A stretch of DNA of 64,000 nt from Helicobacter vulpis. Its GTDB lineage: Bacteria; Campylobacterota; Campylobacteria; Campylobacterales; Helicobacteraceae. How positions within the stretch are numbered: position 1 is the stretch's first letter; every line of letters begins with the position of its first letter. The stretch is taken from positions 1 to 64,000 of the forward strand of contig NZ_QXQT01000007.1 in assembly GCF_003660395.1 (NCBI RefSeq). The letters run 5' to 3'. This document shows positions 43,774 to 54,217 of this stretch, one piece after another. The notes beneath the pieces are model-generated. The model was given only the letters and a program-made list of their open reading frames with translations. It was not told the DNA's origin and ran no database searches. Position numbers and translations under genes: made by a program.

Positions 43774-45007
43774 AACTTCTTTCTCTTTGCACTTGGTAAT
43801 TTTCTAAGCGCACCCATTGGGCACGCAAATCGCGCGGCGCGCTAATCACCACGGGGTTAAAATACTGATCGCTCCCATGATAATACCCATCTTTGTAACT
43901 CTCCACCAACACCTCTAGGGGGGTGTTCTGGGCGCGCATGCGAAAAGCGTGGTTCTTCTCTTGCACGCATGCGCTAATCGTTCTTAAGCGCTGCTTGGCA
44001 ACATCTCCGCGTACGCGCGCACCCATTGTACTAGAGAGCGTACCCGCGCGCGCGCTGTAGATAAAGGGGTGCAGATGGGTTAGGGGCAAAGCTTTAAAAT
44101 TTTGCAACGCCTCTTGCCAAAGGCTTTCACTCTCATAAGGATGTCCTACAATAAAATCTGTCCCCAGTGCAAAACCCTTGAGTGCGATCTTTTCTAGGAG
44201 TTGGCGATCGCTGTGCGTGCGGTTACGCCGCCGCATGCGCTTTAACATGCTGTCATGGCTGTGTTGCAGGGCGATGTGTAAATGGCGCTCTAAAATGGGG
44301 TGATCGAGCAATTCTAAAAACTCGGCATCAATTTGGCTAGGCTCTAAACTCCCGATGCGCACGCGCTTAATCCCCTCAAGGCGTGCGATGTTTTTAATGA
44401 GGCGCGCGATGTTGCTCCCTGTCTCCTTGCCATAGCTCCCTACATTCGTGCCTGTGAGCACAATCTCTAACACCCCGTTTTGGGCTAGGACTTGGCATTG
44501 TGTTAAGATCTGACTCTCTGGCAAGCTTCTAGATTTACCCCGTACCAAAGGGATCACACAATAGCTACATTTGAAATCACAGCCCTCTTGAATCTTGACA
44601 AAGGCGCGCGTTTTGCCCACAAAGAGAGGCACAATGCTAGAATCGACATGCGCCAAGCTATCGGCGTGAAAAAAGCCCTCTTTGGCGTGCAATAGGGTGT
44701 TGATTTGCTCTTTAGCATCGTGCCCAAAGACTCCAAAAGCATGCCCGCTTTCAAAGAGTTTTAAACCCTGAGAATTAGACCCACACCCGGTAAAATACAC
44801 CTTTTTGCCCAAAGCACTCATCTTTCTAGCATAGGCGCGCGCGCTATAATCGGCATCATTGGTGACTGTGCAAGAGTTGAGCACGATGATATCGGCTTGA
44901 TCCTCTTTGCAGGTGTGCTCAAAATCTTTGAGGTGTGCCAACATCACTTGGGTGTCAAAGAGATTAGTGCGGCAACCAAAGGTTTTAAAGTAAACTTTCT
45001 GTTTCAT
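43760..45007 (-). CDS. mtaB: tRNA (t6A37) methylthiotransferase MtaB-type
   Basis: A 415-residue radical-SAM enzyme that adds a methylthio group to t6A37 of tRNAs. N-terminal UPF0004 domain (VYFKTFGCRTNLFDTQVM), radical-SAM cluster motif CDFKCSYCVIPLVRG, C-terminal TRAM region. Start ATG 45007 behind AGGAAGAAAC; the open frame reaches further upstream inside the mscS gene. It overlaps the mscS paralogue by 23 bases and the ftsH-like start by 14. The MtaB-versus-MiaB choice rests on CRTN and overall similarity. Confidence 0.85.
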   Translation of the reverse strand: MKQKVYFKTFGCRTNLFDTQVMLAHLKDFEHTCKEDQADIIVLNSCTVTNDADYSARAYARKMSALGKKVYFTGCGSNSQGLKLFESGHAFGVFGHDAKEQINTLLHAKEGFFHADSLAHVDSSIVPLFVGKTRAFVKIQEGCDFKCSYCVIPLVRGKSRSLPESQILTQCQVLAQNGVLEIVLTGTNVGSYGKETGSNIARLIKNIARLEGIKRVRIGSLEPSQIDAEFLELLDHPILERHLHIALQHSHDSMLKRMRRRNRTHSDRQLLEKIALKGFALGTDFIVGHPYESESLWQEALQNFKALPLTHLHPFIYSARAGTLSSTMGARVRGDVAKQRLRTISACVQEKNHAFRMRAQNTPLEVLVESYKDGYYHGSDQYFNPVVISAPRDLRAQWVRLENYQVQRERSYAAL

Positions 45008-46595
45008 GTTTCTTCCTGAGCTCATAGTCTTTATTGCCAAACCCATCACCCACATCGCGCACGAGCTTGGTTGTGTTGTAGGCCACAAAAATATCGGGTT
45101 CTTGTAAGAGCGCTTCTATAATGTCGCTAGAGATCTTAGATTTGAGCGCGAGGGTGGCATAAGAATTGGTCTGATACCACACACTGATTTGAATCCCATC
45201 TTTCTCCAAAGACATGAAAACCCTAGGGCTGACACTGGTGTTGCGCAAGGAATACTTGGTGCGCATTTTACCTAGCTGTTTATAGGTCATCTCGGTATAC
45301 TGTTTGGCGTGGATGTTAACAGTGTTGAAAGCAATATCCATCGCCTTTTTGTAATTAGAATCAAAGGTAATGTGAAACGTGATCCCATCCCAAACGCTTC
45401 TCATGCCAAAGTGGCTATAATTGGCGATGAGGCTAGTAAAGATGTAATTATTAGGTACAAAGACAATGCGCCCCGCGCGGCAATGATTCTCTTTATAGGC
45501 TAGAGGGGTTACATCTTCAAAGATGGTAATATAGAGCATGGAAATGTCGAGTACATCGCCCACATAAGTATTGCCATCCTTAGAGACTTTTATACGATCC
45601 CCCACATGCACATTACCCCCTACCATAATTGTCAGCCAACCTAGTAAGCTCATAAAGAGATCGCGCATCGCAATGGCTAACCCTGCACTAGCAAAGCCTA
45701 GCACCGTGACTAAGTAGGAAACATTTTCTAGGTAGGCAAATAGAAAAATCAAAATGACAATATTGGCGTTGATGAAGTTAATTGCCTTGTTGATGGTGTA
45801 GGCGCGCTCATTGCTTTGTACATACTTATGACTGATGACTTTTAAAATCCATGCTAAGATAATACTCACTAAAGCGATCAACACCACATACAAGAGTTTA
45901 AAAAGTTGGGCTTTAATTTGGGTTTGGATATTAGCATCCACTTCTTCAATGTCTTTAGCATAGAGATCCATGCTGGTTGTTAAGAGTTTTTGCGCCCCTT
46001 GCAACTCGATCTTTTTGATTTGTTCTTGATAGAGTTTCTTAGCCGTATTGTTATCATCTTGCAGGGCTTGTAAACGGGTGAGCAGACTCACTTCTTCTTC
46101 CAAAAAGCCCAAAGCTTCCATTAAAAGCTTTTTATTGCGCCTCATGGTGGCGTATCTAGCCTTGATGTTTTTCACAAAGGAAATCCCGCTGATGATGGCG
46201 ACAGGATTGCTAATAGTGGGGATATCGCCAATCTGGGGCTTTTCTACCAATTCTTTAAAAGGGTTACCCTTGTACTGCTCTAAGAGTTCTTCTTGGTGTT
46301 TAAGGGCTTGCAAAGTGTGTTTTAGCGCGCTAATCTGTAGGGCATTGCCATCTTTCCTATGTTTGAGGATCTTAAGTTGGCCTTGGATACTTTGAATTTC
46401 TGCGTAGATCTGCTCGTAACTCTCCGTATTGTTGAATTTCTTCAACCAAATATTGTTGCCATTGTCTAAGTGTTTTTCTAAGCGCGTTAATTCCATCAAC
46501 AATTGCGCGCGTCCATCCTGGCCGGGCATGCTAGAATCCTGCGCCCCGGACAACACCCCCCATAGCAAGAAACAACACAGCCACCACCTTCTCAT
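44985..46595 (-). CDS. MscS-family mechanosensitive channel, tandem copy 2
   Basis: 536 residues: signal-like start MRRWWLCCFLLWGVLSGA, a coiled-coil periplasmic region (30-210), then membrane helices (FKLLYVVLIALVSIILAWIL; IVILIFLFAYLENVSYLVTV) and the pore-lining helix GFASAGLAIAMRDLFMSLLG, followed by the MscS beta domain (VGDRIKVSKDGNTYVGDVLD). Releases solutes on hypo-osmotic shock. The ATG overlaps the upstream copy's TGA (ATGA). Confidence 0.9.
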   Translation of the reverse strand: MRRWWLCCFLLWGVLSGAQDSSMPGQDGRAQLLMELTRLEKHLDNGNNIWLKKFNNTESYEQIYAEIQSIQGQLKILKHRKDGNALQISALKHTLQALKHQEELLEQYKGNPFKELVEKPQIGDIPTISNPVAIISGISFVKNIKARYATMRRNKKLLMEALGFLEEEVSLLTRLQALQDDNNTAKKLYQEQIKKIELQGAQKLLTTSMDLYAKDIEEVDANIQTQIKAQLFKLLYVVLIALVSIILAWILKVISHKYVQSNERAYTINKAINFINANIVILIFLFAYLENVSYLVTVLGFASAGLAIAMRDLFMSLLGWLTIMVGGNVHVGDRIKVSKDGNTYVGDVLDISMLYITIFEDVTPLAYKENHCRAGRIVFVPNNYIFTSLIANYSHFGMRSVWDGITFHITFDSNYKKAMDIAFNTVNIHAKQYTEMTYKQLGKMRTKYSLRNTSVSPRVFMSLEKDGIQISVWYQTNSYATLALKSKISSDIIEALLQEPDIFVAYNTTKLVRDVGDGFGNKDYELRKKHETESLL

Positions 46596-48094
46596 GGGGC
46601 AGACTTAGGAGTGATAAAAATGTCTTCTGCCTGCTCAAAAGCTTTGAGGATTTCTAAGGCGATGGTGGAGTGTAACCCCAAAGTATCATAGGCACTCACC
46701 AAGTAAGAAACATACAAGCGCATGCCCTCTTTTTCGGGCATGAGGGCGATTTTAGGTTCAGAATCCAAGGCGCGCAGGGCGTATTTAGCGCGCAACTTGC
46801 CCAGCTGTGTGCGGGTGGCTTGGCTATAGGGTTTAGAGTGGGTGGTGGCAATCTCTAGGGCGATCTCTATGGCGCGCTGATAATTAGAGCCAAAGGGCAA
46901 TAAGAAGTCTAGACTATCCCACACCGCGCTCAAACCCAAATGGGTGTAGTTGGAGAAGAGTCCGGTAAAGATATAATTATTGGGGATGAAAATAATGCGC
47001 CCCGCGCGCCCGTTATTCTTGGTGTAGGTGGTGAGAGTCACCTCTTCTAAAATGGTGATATTGAGCATGGAGATGTCTAGCACATCGCCCACATAGGTAT
47101 TCCCATCTTTAGAAATTTTGACGCGATCCCCCACATGCACGCTCCCCTTGATCAAGATAGACAACCACCCCAGCGCGCTCATGAACACATCGCGCATGGC
47201 GATGGCAAACCCCGCGCTAGCAAAACCTAAAAAGGTGATCAAATAAGAGACATTTTCTAAATAGGCAAACAAAAAGATCAAGACAATCACATTGGCGTTG
47301 ATGAAGTTGATCGCCTTGTTGATGGTGTAGGCGCGCTCATCGCCCACTAAGTATTTATGGCTTAGGTGCTTGAGCGACCATGCTAACAACACGCTTCCTA
47401 ACGCGGCCAAGACCACCCAAAATAATTTGAAAAGCTGATCTTTGATCTGGGCTTGGATGCGCGCGCGCATGGCTTGCACATCTTTAGCGTAACTTTCTAG
47501 ACTCGCGTCCAAGAGACTTTGTGCGCTTTGGAACTCCAAGATTTTAACCTGTTCTTGGGAGATCTGCGCGCCAAGCTGGGGCCCAGGGCTTAGAGTGTTG
47601 AGCTGTTCTAGGAGGGCGTATTTTTCTTGAATAAGGTGTAAGGCGCGCTTTAAACTCTCTAAATTGGTTTGCATGCTTTTATAGCGTGCCTGTAGGCTTT
47701 TGAGAAAAGAAAGCCCCCCGATGATGGCAAAGGGGTTAGTGATGGTGGGGATGTTGAGGATGGGGGGCTTTTCTACCAATTCCTTAAAGGGGGGGCTTTT
47801 ATAGGATTGCAAAAGCTTTTGTTGGTGCTGGAGACTTTGCAGGCTGTGTTCTAACGCGCTTGTTTTTAAGCCATGTTCCCCCTTGCTTTTGAGCGTTTTG
47901 AGTTGTTGTTGGAGGTGCTGGATTTGTGCAGAGAGTTTTTGATAAGATTCAAAATTTTTAAATTGTTGGATCCATAAATTGGGTTCGAGCTGTTTGTCCA
48001 AACTCTCTAACTGGGCTTTGAGCGCGCTAGGCTCTGGTTGCGCACTCAAGAGCGCGCACAGCATGCCCAATGCCATTAAAATTTTCAAGCCCAT
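46592..48094 (-). CDS. MscS-family mechanosensitive channel, tandem copy 1
   Basis: A 500-residue paralogue of the next gene, the same plan: signal MGLKILMALGMLCALLSAQ, coiled coil (40-200), helices and pore segment GFASAGFAIAMRDVFMSALG, then the beta domain (VGDRVKISKDGNTYVGDVLD). The membrane core is much more similar between the two copies than the periplasmic coiled coil. Overlaps the end of aroB by 10 bases, so translation is probably coupled. Confidence 0.9.
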   Translation of the reverse strand: MGLKILMALGMLCALLSAQPEPSALKAQLESLDKQLEPNLWIQQFKNFESYQKLSAQIQHLQQQLKTLKSKGEHGLKTSALEHSLQSLQHQQKLLQSYKSPPFKELVEKPPILNIPTITNPFAIIGGLSFLKSLQARYKSMQTNLESLKRALHLIQEKYALLEQLNTLSPGPQLGAQISQEQVKILEFQSAQSLLDASLESYAKDVQAMRARIQAQIKDQLFKLFWVVLAALGSVLLAWSLKHLSHKYLVGDERAYTINKAINFINANVIVLIFLFAYLENVSYLITFLGFASAGFAIAMRDVFMSALGWLSILIKGSVHVGDRVKISKDGNTYVGDVLDISMLNITILEEVTLTTYTKNNGRAGRIIFIPNNYIFTGLFSNYTHLGLSAVWDSLDFLLPFGSNYQRAIEIALEIATTHSKPYSQATRTQLGKLRAKYALRALDSEPKIALMPEKEGMRLYVSYLVSAYDTLGLHSTIALEILKAFEQAEDIFITPKSAP

Positions 48095-49113
48095 GTGCCA
48101 AGCACCTCATACACCACGCTTTGGGGCACACCATCCACGATGTTAAAACTCCCAATGCCGGTGGGCAAAATGAAACGCACACCGGTGCTATTTTTCTTAT
48201 CCTGCTGCATGGTGGCGTAGAAATTTGCCATGTTTTTAATTTTGTAGGGCAAATCCAAACCATAGGCATGCAATAATGCCTCCATGCGCGCATGGCTTTT
48301 TTCATCTAACAAGCCTAATTTCATGGCGAGCGCATTAGCCATACGCATACCCACTCCCACGGCTTCCCCGTGCAATAACTCCGTGTAATGCCCCTCTTTT
48401 TCAATGGCATGCGCGAAAGTGTGCCCATAGTTGAGCGCCATGCGTGCCCCACTCTCTCTCTCATCGGCTTGTACCACCCTAGCTTTGATTTGCACACTTT
48501 TAAAGATCGCCTCTTCTAAGTGCGCCTCTATGGGGTGGGTGTGTAGCCATTCAAAATAGGGCGCGTCCAAACAGATTGCCTTTTTGATCATCTCTGCGAC
48601 ACCTGCCCTAAACTCGCGTTGGGGCAAGGTTTTTAGAAAATGCGGATCAATATAAACGGCTTTGGGGGGGTGAAACGCCCCAATGAGATTTTTCCCATGC
48701 GCGTTGTTAATGCCCGTCTTGCCTCCCACACTCGCATCCACTTGGGCTAAAAGTGTGGTGGGGATATTGTAAAAATCGATCCCGCGTTTATAAATCGCGC
48801 TCGCAAAGCCCACCATATCGCTCACCACCCCGCCCCCTAAAGCCACCATTACATCCGTGCGATTCAAGTGTGCCTCAAAGGCGCTCTCTAAAATGCCCTC
48901 TAGGGTTTGCCATGTTTTAAAGGATTCGCCCATAGGGACTAAATGCGTTGCGATCTCTGCAGCCTGCACATGCCCTAACAAAGAGCTCAAATATAATTCT
49001 CCCACTTTTGTATCACTCACAATGAGTGCTTTACAAGGGAGTGCGATGGGAGGTAGACCCCCTACATGCACTCTATAAGCCCCCTGCCCCGTTTGGATGT
49101 CTAGGTACATCAT
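48085..49113 (-). CDS. aroB: 3-dehydroquinate synthase
   Basis: A 342-residue NAD- and metal-dependent enzyme, second step of the shikimate pathway. Signatures: ALGGGVVSDMVGFASAIYKR, PTTLLAQVDASVGGKTGIN, the zinc-ligand region LNYGHTFAHAIE and HGEAVGVGM. The start is ATG 49113 (or the ATG next to it), overlapping the stop of the TrkA-like gene (TGATG). Confidence 0.96.
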   Translation of the reverse strand: MMYLDIQTGQGAYRVHVGGLPPIALPCKALIVSDTKVGELYLSSLLGHVQAAEIATHLVPMGESFKTWQTLEGILESAFEAHLNRTDVMVALGGGVVSDMVGFASAIYKRGIDFYNIPTTLLAQVDASVGGKTGINNAHGKNLIGAFHPPKAVYIDPHFLKTLPQREFRAGVAEMIKKAICLDAPYFEWLHTHPIEAHLEEAIFKSVQIKARVVQADERESGARMALNYGHTFAHAIEKEGHYTELLHGEAVGVGMRMANALAMKLGLLDEKSHARMEALLHAYGLDLPYKIKNMANFYATMQQDKKNSTGVRFILPTGIGSFNIVDGVPQSVVYEVLGTWA

Positions 49114-50528
49114 TCCACCACCGGGATAAAGAGCTGGGGATGCATATCGCTTAAAAAGGCGATCTTTTCTACTTTGGTAGAAAAGGCCCAAAAAAGTTGG
49201 CTCTGGGTGATACAGGATTCAAAGGGCAAGAATTGCATGATGGGTGTCTCCAGCTTTCTTAAAAATAAAATGGGGTTTTTCATAGAGGTACGGATGATCT
49301 TGATCTTGCGGCTGTAAATATGGGAGAGGTGTTTGTAGTTGTCAATGACTTCTACCTTGTAACGCTTATCCGGGTCAAAGTCGTATAATAGCATGTCTAA
49401 GCTCATTTGTGCGCAAATATCAAACATCACCGAAGAGATGTCTTCGCTCTGTTGCATGCTCTCATTGAGCACCACCATGCCCTTTTTGATCTCTGCCAAG
49501 CCATGGGCATTGGTCTTAAAAATAGGGGTGGCGATCTCAAAAAGCGCCTTTCTGTGCTCTTGATGCCCAAAGATTTCCTGCCCCACCACCACCAGACCGA
49601 TTTTTTTCTGGCTATCCGTATAGAGTTTTTTCATAAAGGGCATGCCGCTAAAATCTAGCACGACATGGATATCTGGCTTTTCTATCATGCGGATTGACTC
49701 GATCATCCCCACTTTAGGATTGAGAACACACACATACAGCGCGAGACTCTTGAGATTTTCATGCAAAAAAAGGGCTTGTTGGAGATCGCGATTCAAAGCT
49801 TTGGGGCTTTGTAGGCGCATGTCTATATAAAGATAAATATCGCGTCCAAAGGGAGCGGGGAATTGCCCCACATTGCTTTTGACCTGCAAGTACACATTAT
49901 TAAGCACTTCTGGATTACCCGCCACTAACAACTGATCGCGAGGTAAAATGATCGTAGAGGGGTGGCTTAAAAAGAATTTATTTTTACGATAAATTCCCAC
50001 GATTTTGTAATCTTTTTGGCGCAACGCCCCGACATGGCGATAAGCAAAGACGCTTCCATAGGGTACGCCAATCTCCATCACCTCCCCCTGCTCTAACCCA
50101 AAGCCTTGGGGCACATTGGGCACATTGGGAATCTTGGTGATGCATTTGTTAGCTAAGATCTGGGTGTTGTCAATGATGAGCAGTCTGTCGTCCTTGACTC
50201 CCCCCCACATGTCCGCATGGGGTAAATTTACCAACAAACGCACATCCTTATTACGCTGCCTGATGATCTCATAGATCGCCTGTTGTTCTTGGGCATTATC
50301 CAACATAATGAAGACATCGCTGACCTTCGTGTCTAAAACAGTGTGGAGTCTGTAAGCAGAAGTGGGGTCAAAAACATGCGCTTCAAAGGTGCTAGGCAGA
50401 GTGCTAGGAAGACAGGAAGCGTCTTTGGTGATCACAAGATAGAAATTATTACTAAAGTATTGGGTGGCCACTGCTTCTAGGAATTTTTTAGCAACAGCAC
50501 CCTCTAAAATCAACGCAACTCGTTTCAA
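49110..50528 (-). CDS. TrkA/RCK-domain protein, probable ion-transport regulator
   Basis: 472 residues. The N-terminal 110 residues look like a Rossmann nucleotide-binding (TrkA_N/RCK) domain ([40 protein letters not shown]), followed by an RCK_C-like region ([14 protein letters not shown]). No channel helices are present, so it is likely a soluble regulatory subunit or an NAD-linked sensor of potassium transport; the partner is not in the window. First gene of the minus-strand operon. Confidence 0.75.
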   Translation of the reverse strand: MKRVALILEGAVAKKFLEAVATQYFSNNFYLVITKDASCLPSTLPSTFEAHVFDPTSAYRLHTVLDTKVSDVFIMLDNAQEQQAIYEIIRQRNKDVRLLVNLPHADMWGGVKDDRLLIIDNTQILANKCITKIPNVPNVPQGFGLEQGEVMEIGVPYGSVFAYRHVGALRQKDYKIVGIYRKNKFFLSHPSTIILPRDQLLVAGNPEVLNNVYLQVKSNVGQFPAPFGRDIYLYIDMRLQSPKALNRDLQQALFLHENLKSLALYVCVLNPKVGMIESIRMIEKPDIHVVLDFSGMPFMKKLYTDSQKKIGLVVVGQEIFGHQEHRKALFEIATPIFKTNAHGLAEIKKGMVVLNESMQQSEDISSVMFDICAQMSLDMLLYDFDPDKRYKVEVIDNYKHLSHIYSRKIKIIRTSMKNPILFLRKLETPIMQFLPFESCITQSQLFWAFSTKVEKIAFLSDMHPQLFIPVVE

Positions 50529-50576
50529 GCACTTCCTAGTGTTTTTGGCTATTATATAGCAAAAAAGTTAAGACAC

Positions 50577-51683
50577 ATGATTCCTCTTTGTTTGGATGCT
50601 CAAGACGGGCATGCGCGCGCCTTGAGCATGGAGCTTGTCCATGGGTGCGTGCAAACCCCTATCTTTATGCCTGTAGGCACGCAGGGCAGTGTTAAGAGTC
50701 TTGATACCCAAGACCTCTATGGGCTCAAAGCTCCCATTATTTTGGCCAATACCTACCACCTCTATTTGCGCCCCTCGCACACACGCATCGCCAAGTTGGG
50801 CGGTTTGCATGGTTTTAGCGGATTTAAAGGGAATTTTCTAACCGATAGTGGGGGCTTTCAAGCCTTTTCTTTGCGCCACAATACCAAAGAACACGATCAG
50901 GGCATCGTGTTTAAATCCCATATTGATGGAAGTTCCCACCTTTTTACCCCCGCTAAGGTGCTGGACATCCAATACGCTCTCAATAGCGATATTTGCATGG
51001 TTTTAGACGATTTGGTAGGCTTGCCCGCCTCCTATGAGCGCCTTTTGCAAGCCGTGCAAAAAACCACAGCTTGGGCACAAAAGAGCTTAGAGCACCACCG
51101 CCAACACGCCAGCCCTAATCACCATATCTTTGCCATTGTGCAGGGGGGTACGCATTTAGCCTTGCGCACCCAAAGCGCGTTAGAACTTAGCGCGTTGGAT
51201 TTTGATGGGTTTGCCATTGGCGGGTTGGCTGTGGGTGAGAGCGCGTTAGAAATGTATGAGACTATCGCGCACACCGCCCCCCTCCTACCCCCCCATAAAC
51301 CCCGATACCTCATGGGAGTGGGCACGCCTCAAGACTTGTTAGAAGCCATTGATTTGGGTGTGGACATGTTTGATTGTGTCATGCCCACGCGTAACGCAAG
51401 AAATGGCACACTCTTTAGCATGCAGGGCAAGATCGCCATTAAAAACACGCGCCACAAGGACAGCGACATGCCCCTAGATTCTAGTTGTACATGCCACACC
51501 TGCGCGCATTACTCTAGGGCATACCTGCATCATCTTTTTAAGGCTAGGGAGTTGAGTTATTTTCGTTTGGCGAGTTTGCACAATCTACATTTTTACTTGG
51601 AATTAATGCGCGGGGCTAGGGAGGCCATTTTAACACAGAACTATGCAAGCTACAAAGCCTGCATGCTAGAGAGATTAGGCTAG
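50577..51683 (+). CDS. tgt: tRNA-guanine(34) transglycosylase
   Basis: A 368-residue enzyme that exchanges guanine-34 for preQ1 in queuosine tRNAs. Signatures: [13 protein letters not shown], catalytic [12 protein letters not shown], the nucleophile region [32 protein letters not shown] (split here for length: [16 protein letters not shown]), and the zinc site [21 protein letters not shown] 50577 has no strong RBS. Convergent with ftsZ by a 4-base overlap. Confidence 0.96.
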   Translation: MIPLCLDAQDGHARALSMELVHGCVQTPIFMPVGTQGSVKSLDTQDLYGLKAPIILANTYHLYLRPSHTRIAKLGGLHGFSGFKGNFLTDSGGFQAFSLRHNTKEHDQGIVFKSHIDGSSHLFTPAKVLDIQYALNSDICMVLDDLVGLPASYERLLQAVQKTTAWAQKSLEHHRQHASPNHHIFAIVQGGTHLALRTQSALELSALDFDGFAIGGLAVGESALEMYETIAHTAPLLPPHKPRYLMGVGTPQDLLEAIDLGVDMFDCVMPTRNARNGTLFSMQGKIAIKNTRHKDSDMPLDSSCTCHTCAHYSRAYLHHLFKARELSYFRLASLHNLHFYLELMRGAREAILTQNYASYKACMLERLG

Positions 51684-52819
51684 TCCTTTTGGTTGCGCAA
51701 GAAAGCGGGCTTGTCTAAATCGATGCCTTGAAAGGTCTCTCCACTGCTCACCAACTTGATATTTTCTAGAGCACTTTTAGAAAGGCTAAAGGAGGGTTCG
51801 GATTTGAGCTCTTCTTTGGGAGGGGCGGGTTTTTCAAACCCGGTCGCCACGATGGTAACCTTGACATGATCGGTAGGGGTGTTGGTGGAAGTGCATTTAC
51901 CAAAGATAATATCGGCATCCTCATCGGCCATTGACTCGACAATGCTCACAGAATTGGTGATTTCTAAGAGGGGGTAATCTGGGTGGCATTCAAAATTGAT
52001 CAAAACCCCCATCGCACCATTGATAGAGACATTGTCAAATAAGGGCGAAGCGATGGCGTTCTCTACGGCCACTGTGGCGGCATTAACCCCCGTTGCCTCC
52101 CCAATGCCCATTAGAGCTAACCCACGGTGATTCATCACGGTTTTAAGGTCGGCAAAATCCACATTAATATCATTTTCGCCATAATTGATAATCATCCCTG
52201 AGATACCATTCACCGCCTTAGCCAGTATGTTATCCACCTCTTTAAAGCTATCCTTCATACCCATGCTCTTATCCACGTAACCAATGAGTTTTTCATTGGG
52301 GATCACCACAATCGAATCGCTTACCGCCTTGAGCTCCTGCAAGCCTTCTTCGGCGATCTTAGTGCGTTTGCGCCCCTCAAAGCTAAAGGGCTTGGTTACC
52401 ACAGAGACGGTCAACGCCCCCGCGTCTTTGGCGATCTGGGCGATCACGGGGGCTGCCCCCGTGCCCGTCCCTCCACCTAGACCGGCCGAAATAAAGACAA
52501 TATCTGCCCCCGCGACCATTTCTTTAATGACTTCTACGCACTCTTGAGCGGCTTGCTTGCCAATCTCTGGCTTCATGCCCGCCCCCCTGCCTCCGGTGAT
52601 CTTCTCCCCCAAACGGATTTTATTCTTGGCATTAGACGACTTGAGTGCCTGCCCGTCTGTGTTGGCAACAATGAGTGTGATGTCCTTATAAGTGCCCGTG
52701 GCAATCAAATGGGCGATCATATTAGACCCTCCACCCCCCACGCCGATCACGACAATCTTTGCCCCATTGGTTTCAAAGACTTCTTCTATTTCTACGCCCG
52801 CTTCATTCAATACCGCCAC
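51680..52819 (-). CDS. ftsZ: Cell division GTPase FtsZ
   Basis: A 379-residue tubulin-like GTPase that forms the Z-ring. Motifs [10 protein letters not shown], the tubulin signature [19 protein letters not shown] and [11 protein letters not shown]; the variable tail ends with the helix ENIKLVSSG. The start is GTG 52819 (AAAGGA at 12 bases, intervening); an ATG five bases earlier is out of frame and closes after seven codons. It follows ftsA by 10 bases. Confidence 0.95.
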   Translation of the reverse strand: MAVLNEAGVEIEEVFETNGAKIVVIGVGGGGSNMIAHLIATGTYKDITLIVANTDGQALKSSNAKNKIRLGEKITGGRGAGMKPEIGKQAAQECVEVIKEMVAGADIVFISAGLGGGTGTGAAPVIAQIAKDAGALTVSVVTKPFSFEGRKRTKIAEEGLQELKAVSDSIVVIPNEKLIGYVDKSMGMKDSFKEVDNILAKAVNGISGMIINYGENDINVDFADLKTVMNHRGLALMGIGEATGVNAATVAVENAIASPLFDNVSINGAMGVLINFECHPDYPLLEITNSVSIVESMADEDADIIFGKCTSTNTPTDHVKVTIVATGFEKPAPPKEELKSEPSFSLSKSALENIKLVSSGETFQGIDLDKPAFLRNQKD

Positions 52820-52829
52820 CCATTGTCCT

Positions 52830-54214
52830 TTAAAATAACTTCGATCCCCACTCTTTGATCTGCTCAAAAAAGCCCGCTTTCTTAGGCGTGTTATAGGGGT
52901 ATATTATATCCTTTTTCCGCTCTTTTTCGCCCTCTTTGAGGGGCTCACTGCTGTGCTTGAGATTGGTCAAATCCGTTTCAATATAGTTGCGCTCGGGCGC
53001 ATAAGTGAAAGCAGGCTGGGCATTATGCCGACTTTCTTTATAGCGAATGGTCTTTTCAGAATCTTTTTCGTAATTGGTATGCCCCCCTGCGCCATAAAGA
53101 ATCAAGCCGATCGCCACCGCATAGGTGGAGTCCTTGAGTTCCTCAAACAACCCGCTGATTTCTATAGGTTTGGCGATCCTTACGGGCATGTTGCCAAAGA
53201 TTGCCCCAGCTACATGGGCTATGCCCTGCATGTGGGTCATCCCCCCGGTGAGCACCACCCCCCGCCCTAAACTATCCTTAAGCTTGCTGCTAATGAGCGC
53301 GTTATTGAGCAAGTTGAAAACTTCCAACACGCGGGTACTGATGATTTCATGTACAAATTTGAGCGGGAAGCGGTTTTTCTTGTTTTCAACACCCACAGCA
53401 GGTACTTCGATCTCTTGATCGCTCTCTTCAGCGAGCAAATTCCCGTATTCGCGCTTGACATATTCGGCTGCCCCTAGGGGCGTGTGCAAACCAATGGCTA
53501 GATCGTCTCTAATATGCTCAGATCCCACCGGCACATAGCCATTAAAGCGCATGGAATTGCCCTCATAGACCATGATATTGCAAGTACTCCCCCCAATGTC
53601 AATACAAGCCACGCCCAAGGTTTTTTCATCTTCGCTCAATACCGCAATAGAGGCCGCGTAAGCCCCCAAGACAATGTTTTCAATCTTGACCCCAGCAATT
53701 TGGATCACACGGCGTAGATTCTCCAAGCTGCTATGTTGCACCGTAACAATGTGGGTAAAGACCTCTAGCCTTGAGCCACTCATCCCCATGGGGTCTTCAA
53801 TATTGTCTTGATTGTCTAACTTGAATTGATAGGGCAGAATGTGGATCACTTCATGCCGGCCGGGATAGAGGCGTTGTGCAAAGCGGTGTCTAAAGCGCGG
53901 TTGATCTCTTTGAGGGTGATCTCATTATTGGGCACATTGATAATTCCTGAACTATTCACGCTTTGGGTATAGGCCCCTGAGATAGAAACAATTGCCTTTT
54001 CTACAAAATCCAAACCGGCCATGCGTTTAGCGTCTTCAATGGCTTTTTTGACAATCTCGCCCGCTTGGGAGATATTGCTAATGCTCCCCTTGCGTACTCC
54101 CTCAGATTTTTGCGTGCTCGCCCCGATGATCTGGGGTGTCCCCTCTTTGAGCTCGGCGATGATGGCACAAATCTTGCTGGAACCAATATCCACGCCCAGA
54201 ACGATCGGATTCAC
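52830..54214 (-). CDS. ftsA: Cell division protein FtsA, apparent one-base frameshift
   Basis: An actin-like protein that anchors FtsZ to the membrane. The N-terminal part (54214-53846) has VLGVDIGSSKICAIIAEL and INRALDTALHNASIPAG; the rest begins VIHILPYQFKLD and has VACIDIGGSTCNIMVYEG and VVLTGGMTHMQG. One base is missing in GGCCGGCATG at about 53853-53860. Restoring it gives IPAGHEVIHILPYQ and a 461-residue protein. The C-terminal amphipathic end (FFEQIKEWGSKLF) is intact. Because FtsA is normally essential this is probably a sequence error. Start GTG 54214. Confidence 0.93.
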
Positions 54215-54217
54215 AGC

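Noticed and set aside
52813-52826. ATG upstream of ftsZ that reads MGGGIE then stops
   Set aside because: It is out of frame with ftsZ and only seven codons; GTG 52819 in frame with the conserved sequence is preferred, though its own RBS spacing is not ideal.
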